Counted from the first letter of the stretch, positions 54,109 through 63,282 are shown. The stretch is 64,000 nt of DNA from Novosphingobium sp. Leaf2 (GCF_001421325.1 NZ_LMJY01000003.1:1-64000); one strand, 5' to 3'. A program made the numbers and translations. Notes: generated by a model from the letters alone, not told the origin.

Positions 54109-54849
54109 ATGACGCCCGAAACCGCACCCCTCGCCGCCGGCGACGCCGCAACGCTCGCCCCCTCGCCCCGCGTGGTCCTGCGCGAATGGCTGGGCTTTTT
54201 GAGGCGTCCCGCCGTGCTGACACCAAGCGGGCTGCGCACGCGCGCGGCGTGGCGCGCGCTTTGCGTGCTGCTACTGGTCCATCTGGCGGGCATGCTGCTG
54301 GTGATCCTGCCTGTGATCGCGCTGTGGCAGCGCCAGTTCGCGCTGCCGATGCCCGACGCTTTCGGCAAGCTGCCGGACGGGTGGCTACTGCCGATTACCA
54401 TCCTGATCGCCCCGGTGCTGGAAGAGATGATCTTTCGCGGCTGGCAGAGGGGCCGCCCGCGCGCGTTGTGGCTGCTGGCCTGCTTCGCCGCCTTGGTGAT
54501 CCTGCTCGCCAAGGCGGGCGACCTCGCCCCCAAAGGCGCTGCGGGCGCGCTGGCAGCATTGATCGTGCTGGCGCTTGGCGGCTGGCTTTGGCTGCGCAAG
54601 CGCCCCACGCGCATGCTGTACCGGCACGCCTACCCGGCAACGTTCTGGCTGGTGGCGCTAACGTTCGCCGGCTTTCACCTGATGAACTATCCGGCCACCA
54701 CCTGGCTATCGCTGCCGATGGTGCTGCCACAATTATGGGCCGCGCTCCTACTGGGCTTCACGCGCCAGCGCCTGGGACTGCCGGCCGCGATGCTCCAGCA
54801 CGCCGCCGCCAACGCCGCCAGCATGGCCCTGGCGGCCGCCGGCGGATAG
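54109..54849 (+). CDS. CPBP family intramembrane metalloprotease
   Basis: A 246-residue protein with about seven hydrophobic helices. The protease motifs are Glu105-Glu106-x-x-x-Arg110 in Leu-Glu-Glu-Met-Ile-Phe-Arg-Gly-Trp, His in Phe-Ala-Gly-Phe-His-Leu-Met-Asn-Tyr and the last Gln-His-Ala-Ala-Ala-Asn. These are the features of CAAX-type/bacteriocin-processing proteases. The target is unknown. An ATG at 54109 and a GTG at 54106 are both possible starts. Confidence 0.9.
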   Translation: MTPETAPLAAGDAATLAPSPRVVLREWLGFLRRPAVLTPSGLRTRAAWRALCVLLLVHLAGMLLVILPVIALWQRQFALPMPDAFGKLPDGWLLPITILIAPVLEEMIFRGWQRGRPRALWLLACFAALVILLAKAGDLAPKGAAGALAALIVLALGGWLWLRKRPTRMLYRHAYPATFWLVALTFAGFHLMNYPATTWLSLPMVLPQLWAALLLGFTRQRLGLPAAMLQHAAANAASMALAAAGG

Positions 54850-54852
54850 CCG

Positions 54853-55089
54853 TCAGTCGATGCCCAGCGCCGACTTGTAGGTATCGAGCAGCATGTCCAT
54901 TTCGCGGCGATCGTCAGGCTTCATCTTACGGATGCGGACGATCTGGCGCATGATCTTGACATCGTAGCCCACCGCCTTGGCTTCGTTGTAAACGTCGCGG
55001 ATATCGTCCGAAATGCCCTTCTTTTCCTCTTCCAGGCGCTCGACGCGCTCGATCAGCAGACGCAGGCGATCGTCGGTGTTTTCGGCCAT
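54853..55089 (-). CDS. gapR: GapR-like nucleoid protein (DUF2312)
   Basis: A 78-residue coiled-coil protein from ATG 55089. Leu-Ile-Glu-Arg-Val-Glu-Arg-Leu-Glu-Glu-Glu-Lys-Lys and Ile-Arg-Lys-Met-Lys are the DUF2312 signature. The Caulobacter homologue GapR binds overtwisted, A/T-rich DNA ahead of polymerases and supports replication. The length fits. It stands alone between two convergent or divergent genes. Confidence 0.94.
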   Translation of the reverse strand: MAENTDDRLRLLIERVERLEEEKKGISDDIRDVYNEAKAVGYDVKIMRQIVRIRKMKPDDRREMDMLLDTYKSALGID

Positions 55090-55212
55090 GAGGTTTCGTG
55101 CTCCGCAATAAGGCAGGTAGAATCGGTTGGCCGGGCTGATAGCGAGGCCGGACAATTCAGGCAAAGCGCAGCCCTGTGGAAAATCGCGGGCGGCGCTTAA
55201 TTTTTGCGCCGT

Positions 55213-55521
55213 TTATTCCGGCGCGTTCTTCTTCACGCTTTGCTCCATGCGCGCCAGCTGCTCGGGCGTGGCCGCGCTTTGGCGGGTGGTCTTCCATTCG
55301 TCTGCCGGCATGCCGTGGATCAGCGCGCGGGCCTGCGCCTTGTCGCCTTCGAATCCGGCATCGAGGATCCAGTCCGCCAGGCAATTGCGGCAAAAGCCGG
55401 CGAGGCCCATCAGGTCGATGTTCTGCGCATCGTGGCGGTGCTGCAGATGACGGACCAGCCGGCGGAACGCCGCCGCCGCGATTTTGTCATCAAGCTGGTC
55501 GATACGGGCTTGTTCGTTCAT
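55213..55521 (-). CDS. DUF1244 protein
   Basis: A 102-residue protein from ATG 55521. The DUF1244 signature is clear: Arg-Leu-Val-Arg-His-Leu-Gln-His-Arg, Gln-Asn-Ile-Asp-Leu-Met-Gly-Leu-Ala-Gly-Phe-Cys-Arg-Asn-Cys-Leu-Ala-Asp-Trp, with two cysteines. The C-terminus is charged. The family is conserved in proteobacteria without known function. It is divergent from pyruvate kinase. Confidence 0.9.
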   Translation of the reverse strand: MNEQARIDQLDDKIAAAAFRRLVRHLQHRHDAQNIDLMGLAGFCRNCLADWILDAGFEGDKAQARALIHGMPADEWKTTRQSAATPEQLARMEQSVKKNAPE

Positions 55522-55627
55522 GGTATGCCAATCATCCTTGGTTTGTATGACCGCCTTTGGCATATGGGCGCCCATTCCCGAAAGAGGCAGAAGAACAATC
55601 TTGGTCAACACCATTCCTTCGGGCACG

Positions 55628-57100
55628 ATGCCCTACCGCCGTTCGCCCCACCATCGCGGCATCAAGCGCCAGCGCAAGGTGAAGATCCTGGCAACGCTTG
55701 GTCCGGCCAGCCGCGATCAGGACATGATCGCCAAGCTGCTGCGGGCCGGCGCGGACGCGTTCCGAGTCAACATGAGCCATGGCGATCATGAAACGCACGC
55801 GCAAACCATCGCCAACATCCGCGCGGTGGAAAAGGACCTTGGCCGGCCGATCGCGATCCTGTGCGACCTGCAGGGCCCCAAGCTGCGGGTCGGCACGTTC
55901 GAAGGCGGCAAGGCGTTCCTGCGCCACGGCGCGCATTTCACGCTGGACCGCAATCCCGCGCCCGGCAACGACGAGCGCGTATGTCTGCCCCATCCCGAAC
56001 TGTTCGGCGTGCTGCAGAAAGGCCAGCGCCTGCTGGTCGATGACGGCAAGCTGCGGCTGGTGGTGATCCGCGCGGAACCTGATTCCATACTGTGCAGCGC
56101 CGAAGTGGGCGGGCCGATTTCCGACCGCAAGGGCGTGAACGTGCCCGACGCCATCGTGCCGGTCCCCGCGCTCACCGACAAGGACCGCCGCGACCTGGCG
56201 TTCGCGGTGAAGCACGGGGCGGACTGGATCGGCCTGTCGTTCGTCCAGCGGCCTGAAGACGTGGCGGAGGCCAGGCGGCTTACCGGCGGCCACGGCGCGA
56301 TCATGGCCAAGATCGAAAAGCCGGCGGCGGTGGAAAGCCTTGACGAAATCATTGAGCTGTCCGACGGCATCATGGTCGCGCGCGGCGATCTTGGCGTCGA
56401 ACTGCTGCCCGAAGAAGTGCCCGCGATCCAGAAGCACATCGTTGAAAAGACCCGCAACCAGGGCAAGCCAGTGGTGGTGGCCACGCAGATGCTGGAATCG
56501 ATGATCACCAGCCCCTCGCCCACCCGCGCCGAGGTGTCCGACGTCGCCAATGCGGTGTACGACGGGGCGGACGCGGTGATGCTGTCGGCGGAAACGGCGG
56601 CGGGCCAGTGGCCGGTTGAGGCGGTGACGATCATGGACCGCATCGCCACGCGCGTGGAAAGCGACGCCACGTATCGCCAGCGCATTCACATCGCGCAAAC
56701 CCCGCCCGACGCCACCAGCGCCGACGCGCTCTCGGCTTCGTGCGCCACGATTGCCGACACCTTGACGATCGAGGGCATCGTGGTGTTCACCGGTTCGGGT
56801 ATCTCGGCCCGGCGGGTGGCGCGCGAACGGCCAGCCGCGCCGATGCTGGTGCTGACCCCCTCGCCGCACACAGCGCGCCGGCTCTCGCTGCTGTGGGGTG
56901 CACATTCGGTGGTCACCAAGGACATCGGCAGCTTTGAGGAGATGATCGCCAAGGGCAAGCGCATGGCGCTGCGTCACGGCTTCGGCGCGGCAGGCTCGCG
57001 CCTCGTCACGCTGGCCGGCGTGCCGTTCGGCGTGCCCGGCTCCACCAACCTGCTGCACATCGTGACGCTGACCGGCAACGAGTTAGAGACGCCTCGATAG
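55628..57100 (+). CDS. pyk: Pyruvate kinase
   Basis: A 490-residue glycolytic enzyme that makes ATP and pyruvate from phosphoenolpyruvate. The N-terminal Lys-Ile-Leu-Ala-Thr-Leu-Gly-Pro-Ala-Ser, Arg-Val-Asn-Met-Ser-His-Gly and the active-site Ile-Met-Ala-Lys-Ile-Glu-Lys are intact. Met-Val-Ala-Arg-Gly-Asp-Leu-Gly-Val-Glu and Ala-Thr-Gln-Met-Leu-Glu-Ser complete the site. The barrel, B and C domains are all present. The start chosen is ATG 55628; frames further up overlap the divergent DUF1244 gene. Confidence 0.97.
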   Translation: MPYRRSPHHRGIKRQRKVKILATLGPASRDQDMIAKLLRAGADAFRVNMSHGDHETHAQTIANIRAVEKDLGRPIAILCDLQGPKLRVGTFEGGKAFLRHGAHFTLDRNPAPGNDERVCLPHPELFGVLQKGQRLLVDDGKLRLVVIRAEPDSILCSAEVGGPISDRKGVNVPDAIVPVPALTDKDRRDLAFAVKHGADWIGLSFVQRPEDVAEARRLTGGHGAIMAKIEKPAAVESLDEIIELSDGIMVARGDLGVELLPEEVPAIQKHIVEKTRNQGKPVVVATQMLESMITSPSPTRAEVSDVANAVYDGADAVMLSAETAAGQWPVEAVTIMDRIATRVESDATYRQRIHIAQTPPDATSADALSASCATIADTLTIEGIVVFTGSGISARRVARERPAAPMLVLTPSPHTARRLSLLWGAHSVVTKDIGSFEEMIAKGKRMALRHGFGAAGSRLVTLAGVPFGVPGSTNLLHIVTLTGNELETPR

Positions 57101-57109
57101 GCGCCGCGA

Positions 57110-57640
57110 TCAAACGGCGATGGCGTGCACGCGGGTCCGGCGGTCCCGCGAGATAGCCATCGCGGAAGCGGTCCACAGGCTGGCCGCGGCAGCGATCCCG
57201 GCGATCACGCCGCCATAAGGCACGCCAGCGGCAAACCCGATCAGCGCAGCCGCGATAAGGGCGATGCCAAGCACCAGGAACGGGCGGAACGCCGCGGCGT
57301 AGGCGATCGGCGGAAAGTGCAGACCCACCACCAGCGCCATCGCCGGCAAGCGCCATTCCGGGCGGTGCAGGTTGACCGCCACGTTCACGGCCAGCGCGAT
57401 GCCGATGCCTTCGGCAGTGCTGCTCCAGGCGATCACCTTGCCGGCCCGTGCCGATAGCGCCACACCCGTCCCCGGCATGCGCACGACGCGGATCGCCAGC
57501 AGCGCGATGACCGCAAAGCCTGTGAACGGCAGGGCGAGCACAGGGCCGGTCAAGTGCCACTCCCACGCCATGGTGACGGCCACGAACACCGCGCCGAAAA
57601 ATCCCATGATCATCGCGCCCCACGCACCCATCGCCGTCAC
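57110..57640 (-). CDS. Hypothetical multispan membrane protein
   Basis: A 176-residue protein with about six hydrophobic helices and a short basic tail. Trp-Glu-Trp-His-Leu in the first loop and Pro-Glu-Trp-Arg-Leu in the middle are the only notable polar spots. No family is recognised. It ends 9 bases from the pyruvate kinase stop, on the other strand, and seems monocistronic. Confidence 0.7.
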   Translation of the reverse strand: MTAMGAWGAMIMGFFGAVFVAVTMAWEWHLTGPVLALPFTGFAVIALLAIRVVRMPGTGVALSARAGKVIAWSSTAEGIGIALAVNVAVNLHRPEWRLPAMALVVGLHFPPIAYAAAFRPFLVLGIALIAAALIGFAAGVPYGGVIAGIAAAASLWTASAMAISRDRRTRVHAIAV

Positions 57641-57871
57641 CCTGCTCTCGATCCTGAAACAAAGGCCTAATCGGCGCTGGTCGAACGGTCGAGCGGATTT
57701 AACGCAATGACCAGGCGTGCATCCTGCCGCAAATCAGCAACGGCTCGCAACCGATGCGACCGGGCAAGTGACGGTAAATGCTGACTTTATTTGCGAGCGT
57801 TCGGAACTGAACACGCCACGAAAATGGTGAAATACCTTTTGATTTCAGCGCGCTATACCCATTTCAAAAGC

Positions 57872-58543
57872 ATGACCGATCTTACCCTGGCATCCACCCG
57901 GCGAAGCCTGATGTTTTCCGGCGCGGCGATTGCGGTCGGCGCGCTGGCCGGGTCGTCGTCCAGGCCGCTGCTGGAACCCTCGATCCGCACCCGCACAGCG
58001 ATGCCTCATAGCGCACCGCAATTCACCCGCGCCGCGATTGAGCCCCGGCTTTTGAAGAAGGCCTTGGCGGCGCTTGACCGGCACGCCGGCACGATCACGG
58101 CGCGCGACCGCATCGCCATCGTCGATTTCAATGCGCCGTCCTCGGAAGCGCGGATGCATTTCGTGGATGTTGAGGGCGGACAGGCCTCGCGTCTGCTCGT
58201 GGCGCATGGCTCGGGTTCCGATCCGGACCATACCGGCTTCCTCAAGATGTTTTCCAACGCTTTCGGGTCGAACGCGTCGAGCGAGGGCGCTTTCCTGGCG
58301 GACGATTACTACGTGGGCAAACATGGCCGTTCACAGCGCTTGGTCGGGCTGGACGCAACCAACAACAACGCGCTGGGCCGCGCTATCGTGATCCACAGCG
58401 CGTGGTATGCCAACGAGGACATGATCGCTGCGCACGGCAAGCTGGGCCGCAGCCAAGGCTGCTTCGCGGTAGGCGAAAACAAACTGGACGACGTATTCGG
58501 ATTTCTGGGCAAAGGGCGGATGGTATACGCCGCGCGGGCGTGA
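57872..58543 (+). CDS. Murein L,D-transpeptidase catalytic domain family protein
   Basis: A 223-residue exported protein. Residues 8-30 carry a twin-arginine-like signal (Arg-Arg-Ser-Leu-Met-Phe). The catalytic domain (about 75-220) has His175 in Val-Ile-His-Ser-Ala-Trp-Tyr and Cys197 in Leu-Gly-Arg-Ser-Gln-Gly-Cys-Phe-Ala-Val. This is the YkuD_2 variant of the L,D-transpeptidase fold, expected to act on peptidoglycan peptides. ATG 57824 in frame would give a longer leader. Confidence 0.88.
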   Translation: MTDLTLASTRRSLMFSGAAIAVGALAGSSSRPLLEPSIRTRTAMPHSAPQFTRAAIEPRLLKKALAALDRHAGTITARDRIAIVDFNAPSSEARMHFVDVEGGQASRLLVAHGSGSDPDHTGFLKMFSNAFGSNASSEGAFLADDYYVGKHGRSQRLVGLDATNNNALGRAIVIHSAWYANEDMIAAHGKLGRSQGCFAVGENKLDDVFGFLGKGRMVYAARA

Positions 58544-58549
58544 GCGCAC

Positions 58550-59641
58550 TCAGTGCCGCGCCCGGTGCGCCGCCAACCATGTGCGTGCCCGAAGGATGGC
58601 GTTTTCGCGGATATCCTCGAAAAACAGTCCGATGTCGTGATAATGCATGCTGCCACCCGGCAGCGGCGTAAGGTCTAGCGTCGGGTCCGGATCCACGACC
58701 AGAAAACCCCGCTCGCACCGTGCCGAAACCGCATGGGGCACGATCGCGCGCAGCGGCGTTGCATCGGGCGCGCCCGGCACCGCGCCTTTCGCCGCATAGC
58801 GCGAGGTCGCGCTGACCGAGCGCGAAAATGTCAGCGGGTTGATGCAAAGGATCGCAGGATCGGCGCCAGCGGGCAGTATCGTGCGATTGTATCCTTCCGC
58901 CCGGGCCACTGCCTGTCCCAGATCCGCGCTGGCCAGGATAGAGCCCCAGTGCACCACACAGCCGGTCCTGTCGGGCCGGTCACACACCGTCAGCGTCGAT
59001 CCGGGGCGATCGAACTTGGCGGCGGGAAACGTGATCCCGACATCGTAGGCGGCGACCAGCCGGGCGGCCAGCGGTTTGCCGTCGATCTCCTCGTCCAGCA
59101 ACCGCTCCAGGTGCGCCGCGCCCTGACTGTGCCCTGCCAGAATGAACGGCCTGCCCTTGTTGTCATGATCCAGATAGTACCGGAACGCGCGCTTCACGTC
59201 CGCATAGGCCAGCGCGAAAGCATCGTCACGAATCGCGCCGCCCCGCCGTTGCGCGCCCGAGGTTGCCTGCCGGTAACGCGGCGCAAACACCCGGCAGCAC
59301 CCGTTGAAGGCGGCGGCCTGCCGCCCGATCACGCTGCCATCGGTCCACGCGTTCACCGTCCCATCCGCGACCGGCTGGTTCCAGCGATCGAGCGTGGTGT
59401 CGGTGGTAGGGTGGATGTAGAACACATCGACCGGCAGGTTCTGCCGGGCCACCGCTCCGGCGGGAACGGCGACCGCCGCGCCTTCGTGCCCCGGCCTTGC
59501 CGCCCAACTGGCGCTTTTCGCATAATCGGGCGCGGGCGGCGCTGCTTGCGCGACCGTTGGGGCTGCGTCCGCGCCTATCACCGGGTTGGGCACGGCAACC
59601 GCAAGGGCAAGGAGTAACATTGCGGTATGGGCAAGGCGCAC
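58550..59641 (-). CDS. DUF3089 alpha/beta-hydrolase
   Basis: A 363-residue secreted protein. GTG 59641 has GAGGGAG upstream and gives a signal peptide ending near Val-Ile-Gly-Ala. The mature part has Val-Asp-Val-Phe-Tyr-Ile-His-Pro-Thr-Thr, the nucleophile elbow Ala-Gly-His-Ser-Gln-Gly-Ala and a late His, as in DUF3089 hydrolases. The substrate is unknown. It converges with the L,D-transpeptidase gene (6 bases between stops). Confidence 0.88.
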   Translation of the reverse strand: MRLAHTAMLLLALAVAVPNPVIGADAAPTVAQAAPPAPDYAKSASWAARPGHEGAAVAVPAGAVARQNLPVDVFYIHPTTDTTLDRWNQPVADGTVNAWTDGSVIGRQAAAFNGCCRVFAPRYRQATSGAQRRGGAIRDDAFALAYADVKRAFRYYLDHDNKGRPFILAGHSQGAAHLERLLDEEIDGKPLAARLVAAYDVGITFPAAKFDRPGSTLTVCDRPDRTGCVVHWGSILASADLGQAVARAEGYNRTILPAGADPAILCINPLTFSRSVSATSRYAAKGAVPGAPDATPLRAIVPHAVSARCERGFLVVDPDPTLDLTPLPGGSMHYHDIGLFFEDIRENAILRARTWLAAHRARH

Positions 59642-59756
59642 GGCGGGTGTAACTCCCTCAAACAGGCTCGTGCGCCCTGCTTTGAGCCTGCCAGGTTCCC
59701 TGTAAAGGTCGCAGGGCACCTGTGCCCGCTGTTCGGAAAAACACCTTGCCGCCGGG

Positions 59757-60212
59757 CTATTTTGCCGGGCGCTGGCGGCGCAGGTAGGCGATGATGTCCG
59801 CCCGGTCGAGCGGGTCCGACACGCCGGCAAATTGCATCGAGGTTCCCGGCACCAAGGCGGACGGCCCGGCGATCCATGCGTTTAGCGTCTTTTCATCCCA
59901 CACACCGCCGGCTTTCGACAAGGCGGCGGTGTAGCCGAAGCTGGCGCTGTTGGTGGCGAACGGCTTTTTGAACACGCCGAACAGGTTAGGGCCGCCACGG
60001 TCCATGCCACCGTCCTCGATCGTGTGACACGCGGCGCATTGCCCGAACTTTGCCGCCCCCGCATCGGCGCTGGCGACGCGCATCAAGGCGGCAAATGAAG
60101 GGTTGGGTCCGGCCTGGCGCAGACGTGCGTCCCGGTCGTCAGTCTTACCGCGCCCACAGCCGGACACGGACAGCGCCGCGCACATAACAAGCAGAGTAAA
60201 GGAGCGGTGCAT
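59757..60212 (-). CDS. Class I cytochrome c, lipid-anchored
   Basis: A 151-residue c-type cytochrome. The signal ends with the lipobox Val-Ser-Gly-Cys (Cys19), so it is probably tethered in the periplasm. The haem site is Cys59-Ala-Ala-Cys62-His63 and the distal ligand is Met in Gly-Thr-Ser-Met-Gln-Phe-Ala-Gly. It resembles soluble electron carriers such as cytochrome c2/c550. No oxidase genes are adjacent. Confidence 0.92.
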   Translation of the reverse strand: MHRSFTLLVMCAALSVSGCGRGKTDDRDARLRQAGPNPSFAALMRVASADAGAAKFGQCAACHTIEDGGMDRGGPNLFGVFKKPFATNSASFGYTAALSKAGGVWDEKTLNAWIAGPSALVPGTSMQFAGVSDPLDRADIIAYLRRQRPAK

Positions 60213-60303
60213 GATGCCACCGTGCTAGCAGGGCTATGCCGGATCGGAAACCAGAGGCTTCCGGCAAGCAGCGGCGCCCGTCACTGCGAGCGCCGCGCCT
60301 GGG

Positions 60304-60510
60304 TCACATGCACTTGGTGAACTGGCCCTTCTTGGGACCTGACGCGATATGGCATTTGCCCTTGGCGTCCTTGACCACGCCGGTCTTTGTGGGCGCAGCA
60401 GTCGAGCACTTGATGAATTTGCCTTTCGCGTCCTTGCACGAAGCCGCAAGCGTGGGCGACGCAGCAACTAGTCCGGCAAGAGCGACAGCGGTCATGAGAT
60501 TACGAATCAT
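60304..60510 (-). CDS. Small secreted Cys/Lys-containing protein
   Basis: A 68-residue protein with signal peptide (1-22). The mature 46 residues contain two repeats of the form Lys-Asp-Ala-Lys-Gly-Lys with nearby cysteines (Cys-Lys-Asp-Ala-Lys-Gly-Lys-Phe-Ile-Lys-Cys and Lys-Asp-Ala-Lys-Gly-Lys-Cys...Lys-Cys). Four cysteines could form two disulphides. AAGGGA lies 7 bases before the ATG. It may be a small periplasmic binding protein; not recognised as a named family. Confidence 0.75.
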   Translation of the reverse strand: MIRNLMTAVALAGLVAASPTLAASCKDAKGKFIKCSTAAPTKTGVVKDAKGKCHIASGPKKGQFTKCM

Positions 60511-60595
60511 AGGGACGTCCCTTCAAGAGTTCGACACATCTCGCTTACAATTTTGTAACCGTCGCGCAAAGAACGTTAACTTTTGGCCCGTGCGC

Positions 60596-62254
60596 CTAAT
60601 GGTGGTGCTCGCCCGGTCGACCGCCACCGGAATGGCCGCCGCCGGGATGACCTTCCACAGGCCGGGCTGCAGGCGGGCGTCCACCGCCAGGATGGCCTTG
60701 GGGACGACCGCCGCCGGGGTAGCCACCGCTAGGACGCTCTGACCCATGACGCGCGGCTGCGGGTGCCATGCGGGGTGCTTCGACGGGACCCCGGAAGGCT
60801 TCTTGACCATGGCCGCGCGGGGCCGCGTATCCTGCCGTCACGTGGACAGCGGGTCGATTATGCGGTGCGCCGTATCGCGCCGCATTCGGTTCACCACGAA
60901 AGGCGGGCCGGTTGCCTTCATGCACCCGAACCGCGCGGGCTTCCTGCGCCGCGATCCGATCGCTGCGGGCGAAGTTTGCCTGATGCCGGTTCGCTGCGGG
61001 GCCGACAGGCGCGCCGCCGGGACGGCCCGGGTGCTGCCGCTGGGCCATCAGCGCCGCAGCCGGTGCACCGTGGTATCCGCCGAAACGGGCCGGGCCCGCT
61101 GGCGTGGCGCCGACTGGCGAGCCGAAGCGTTCGCCGCGTGGCCCTGCCATCGGGCCACGCCCGGCTGGGTCGAACCCGCGGCCCGGCCCGGCAGGTCCAC
61201 CCGCAGGACCGGCAAATCGCTGCGCCACCAAGGGCTGCGGGGCCGCAAAGGTCTGCCGGCGTGCGGCTTCGCGCTCCATTGCCATGGCCTGATGGTGATG
61301 CACGGCAAGCGCCGCCAAGGCTGCTCCACCAACGGCGGCTGCGGCGATCGGGGCGTAGTGGGCATTGTCATGCGCCCAGCTTGCCTGTTGCCAGCTCGCG
61401 GGGATCGCGCGGGGCGGCGGGGGTGTGCGGAAATCCTGATCGCGCCACTGCGCAAAGCGCTGCTGATCGGCATCGCGGCGCGCCGCTTCCTGTGCCCAGT
61501 ACCGGCTTTGCTGCGCATCTTCCTGGGCGTGATACGCGGCCCAGTCCGCCTGCCGGTCGCGGTTTTCCATCCAGCGTTCGCGCCCCTCGACGATCGCGTT
61601 TTCGCGCGCCGCCCAGTCCGCCGCGGCAATGGCCTGCCGCTCACGCGAGGCGTCGTACAGACGCTGCGCGCGCCACAAATACGCCGAGGCGTAGTTCAGG
61701 CGCGGGCCGTAGTCGTCATAAGGAATGATGCCCCCGTCCGGGCCGTAGATCACCGCCAGCTGATCGCCATCGTAGCCATACCCGTATTGCGGATCCCGGA
61801 TGAAATACGGGCGATCGGCGCCGGTGCGGTAATAGTAGTAGCGATAGCCGTCGCTTACCGGCTCCATGAACACGCGCGATCCGTCGTACGCCTGCCAGGC
61901 CCACGGCTCCACGCCATCATAGTCAAAGCCATAATCCGGCGGCGCATCGCCCAGCGATTGCGAGAAGTACGAGGCTTGGTCCGCGTACGCATAGGCCGCG
62001 CGTCTTTCCGGCACGCGCACGGTGCGGATCGGCTGCGAGGCCGGGATCGCTGCGGCCGGGGGCGCCAAAGCGCATTGCTGGGCGGCGGCAGTAGTCATGG
62101 GCAATGTGGCCGGCAGTGCGGGCAGCGCGGACACGGTTCCGTTCGCGGCGCCGTCCGCAGACTTGTTGCAACCTGCAACGCCAAGCGCGAGGACGAGCGC
62201 AGATGCGCCGGCAAGCGCAGAAGTGGTCAGATAACGATGTCCGGGTACCGCCAT
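60596..62254 (-). CDS. Large low-complexity lipoprotein
   Basis: A 552-residue protein whose lipobox Gly-Val-Ala-Gly-Cys puts the anchor at Cys29. Residues about 80-215 are rich in Tyr, Asp and Trp, about 215-300 form a charged Gln/Arg/Glu helix, and a hydrophobic stretch follows at about 305-325. The C-terminal 200 residues are Gly/Pro/Arg/His-rich, with repeated Gly-Gly-Gly-Arg-Pro and a final His-His-His. It is probably surface-exposed or periplasmic and disordered. No family known. Confidence 0.72.
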   Translation of the reverse strand: MAVPGHRYLTTSALAGASALVLALGVAGCNKSADGAANGTVSALPALPATLPMTTAAAQQCALAPPAAAIPASQPIRTVRVPERRAAYAYADQASYFSQSLGDAPPDYGFDYDGVEPWAWQAYDGSRVFMEPVSDGYRYYYYRTGADRPYFIRDPQYGYGYDGDQLAVIYGPDGGIIPYDDYGPRLNYASAYLWRAQRLYDASRERQAIAAADWAARENAIVEGRERWMENRDRQADWAAYHAQEDAQQSRYWAQEAARRDADQQRFAQWRDQDFRTPPPPRAIPASWQQASWAHDNAHYAPIAAAAVGGAALAALAVHHHQAMAMEREAARRQTFAAPQPLVAQRFAGPAGGPAGPGRGFDPAGRGPMAGPRGERFGSPVGATPAGPARFGGYHGAPAAALMAQRQHPGRPGGAPVGPAANRHQANFARSDRIAAQEARAVRVHEGNRPAFRGEPNAARYGAPHNRPAVHVTAGYAAPRGHGQEAFRGPVEAPRMAPAAARHGSERPSGGYPGGGRPQGHPGGGRPPAARPVEGHPGGGHSGGGRPGEHHH

Positions 62255-62347
62255 GGCATGAGCTCCAGAAGATATCCGGCCCTAAATCGCCTTACCTTTC
62301 CCGGTTCCGCTCCTATACCAATGCACCGGCGTATCGGCCCGCGCGCC

Positions 62348-63238
62348 TCAATCACAAACCGCGCCGATCATGTCGGCAAATGCGCGCGTGGTGGGTGACG
62401 GATTTTGCCGGTGGATCAGCAGCAGCTGGCTGGTGAACGGCACGTCCATGCGCCGGAACGCCAAAGTATCCAGGCCTAGCCGTTCCATCGGGGCGGAAAG
62501 GATGGACAGCCCGAAACCCGCTGCGGTAAGCCCCAGCAGCGTCGCAAAGCTGGAGGCTTCCAGCGCGATGTCGGGGCGAAAGCCGATCCGTTCGCACTGC
62601 GCGATCACATGCTCGTTGAAGCCGGCACCGTTGATCGCCCCGAACATTACCAGCGGTTCGCCTTCCAGGTCGGCCAGCACCGGATTGCGGTCCAAGGCAG
62701 CCAGGGGGTGATCATGCCGCATCGCAAGGACGATGCCATCGCGCCGGATGCAGCGGGCGATCAAGTTCGGGCCGATGTCGGGCGTGTCGAACGTGCGGGC
62801 GATGCCGATGTCCAGCATGCCGCGCTCCAGCCGCTCGATCTGCGCATCGCGCGGCAATTCGTCGAGCTTGAGTTCGACCTCCGGGAAGCGGCTGCGATAG
62901 CGTGACAGCGCGTCCATCACCGGACGCACGAACGGCACCGACGTAGAGAATCCCAGCTGCAGCAGGCCCAGTTCGCCCCGATGGGCCAGCCGCGCGATCT
63001 GCGCGGCCCGGTCCGCCTGATCCAGCGTCGCGCGCGCCTCGGGCACGAACCGGGTGCCCGCTTCAGTCAGGCGGACGCGGCGGCTGGTACGTTCGAACAG
63101 CACCACGCCCAGCTCCTGTTCCAGGGCGCGGATCTGCTGGCTGAGCGGGGGTTGCGACATGCCCAAGCGCTGGGCCGCCCGGCCAAAGTGCATCTCCTCA
63201 GCCACGGAAAGAAAGTAGCGCAAGTGGCGAAGATCCAT
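62348..63238 (-). CDS. LysR family transcriptional regulator
   Basis: A 296-residue regulator. The N-terminal winged helix (Leu-Arg-His-Leu-Arg-Tyr-Phe-Leu-Ser-Val-Ala-Glu-Glu; Arg-Leu-Gly-Met-Ser-Gln-Pro-Pro-Leu-Ser-Gln-Gln-Ile) is typical, followed by a two-lobed effector domain. It is divergent from an RND efflux gene, the common layout for a local regulator. A near-perfect palindrome 15 bases before its start is the likely binding site. It resembles the CatR/BenM subgroup by its start. Confidence 0.95.
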   Translation of the reverse strand: MDLRHLRYFLSVAEEMHFGRAAQRLGMSQPPLSQQIRALEQELGVVLFERTSRRVRLTEAGTRFVPEARATLDQADRAAQIARLAHRGELGLLQLGFSTSVPFVRPVMDALSRYRSRFPEVELKLDELPRDAQIERLERGMLDIGIARTFDTPDIGPNLIARCIRRDGIVLAMRHDHPLAALDRNPVLADLEGEPLVMFGAINGAGFNEHVIAQCERIGFRPDIALEASSFATLLGLTAAGFGLSILSAPMERLGLDTLAFRRMDVPFTSQLLLIHRQNPSPTTRAFADMIGAVCD

Positions 63239-63253
63239 ACGATCAGGTCCTGC

Positions 63254-63282
63254 AATATATCAATCGAGCCGATTTATATATT
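63254..63282. promoter_or_regulatory. Palindromic operator between LysR and RND genes
   Basis: AATATATCAATCG - AGC - CGATTTATATATT is a 29-base palindrome with one mismatch between arms. It lies 15 bases before the LysR start and 192 before the RND start. It is A/T-rich in GC-rich surroundings. LysR binding is inferred. Confidence 0.6.

Noticed and set aside
55532..57058. Long minus-strand frame opposite pyruvate kinase
   Set aside because: Pyruvate kinase on the + strand has all catalytic motifs; the antisense product has no recognisable fold.
60746..62398. Long + strand frame opposite the low-complexity lipoprotein
   Set aside because: The minus-strand product has a signal peptide and lipobox and a plausible composition; the + frame has none and covers the same bases.
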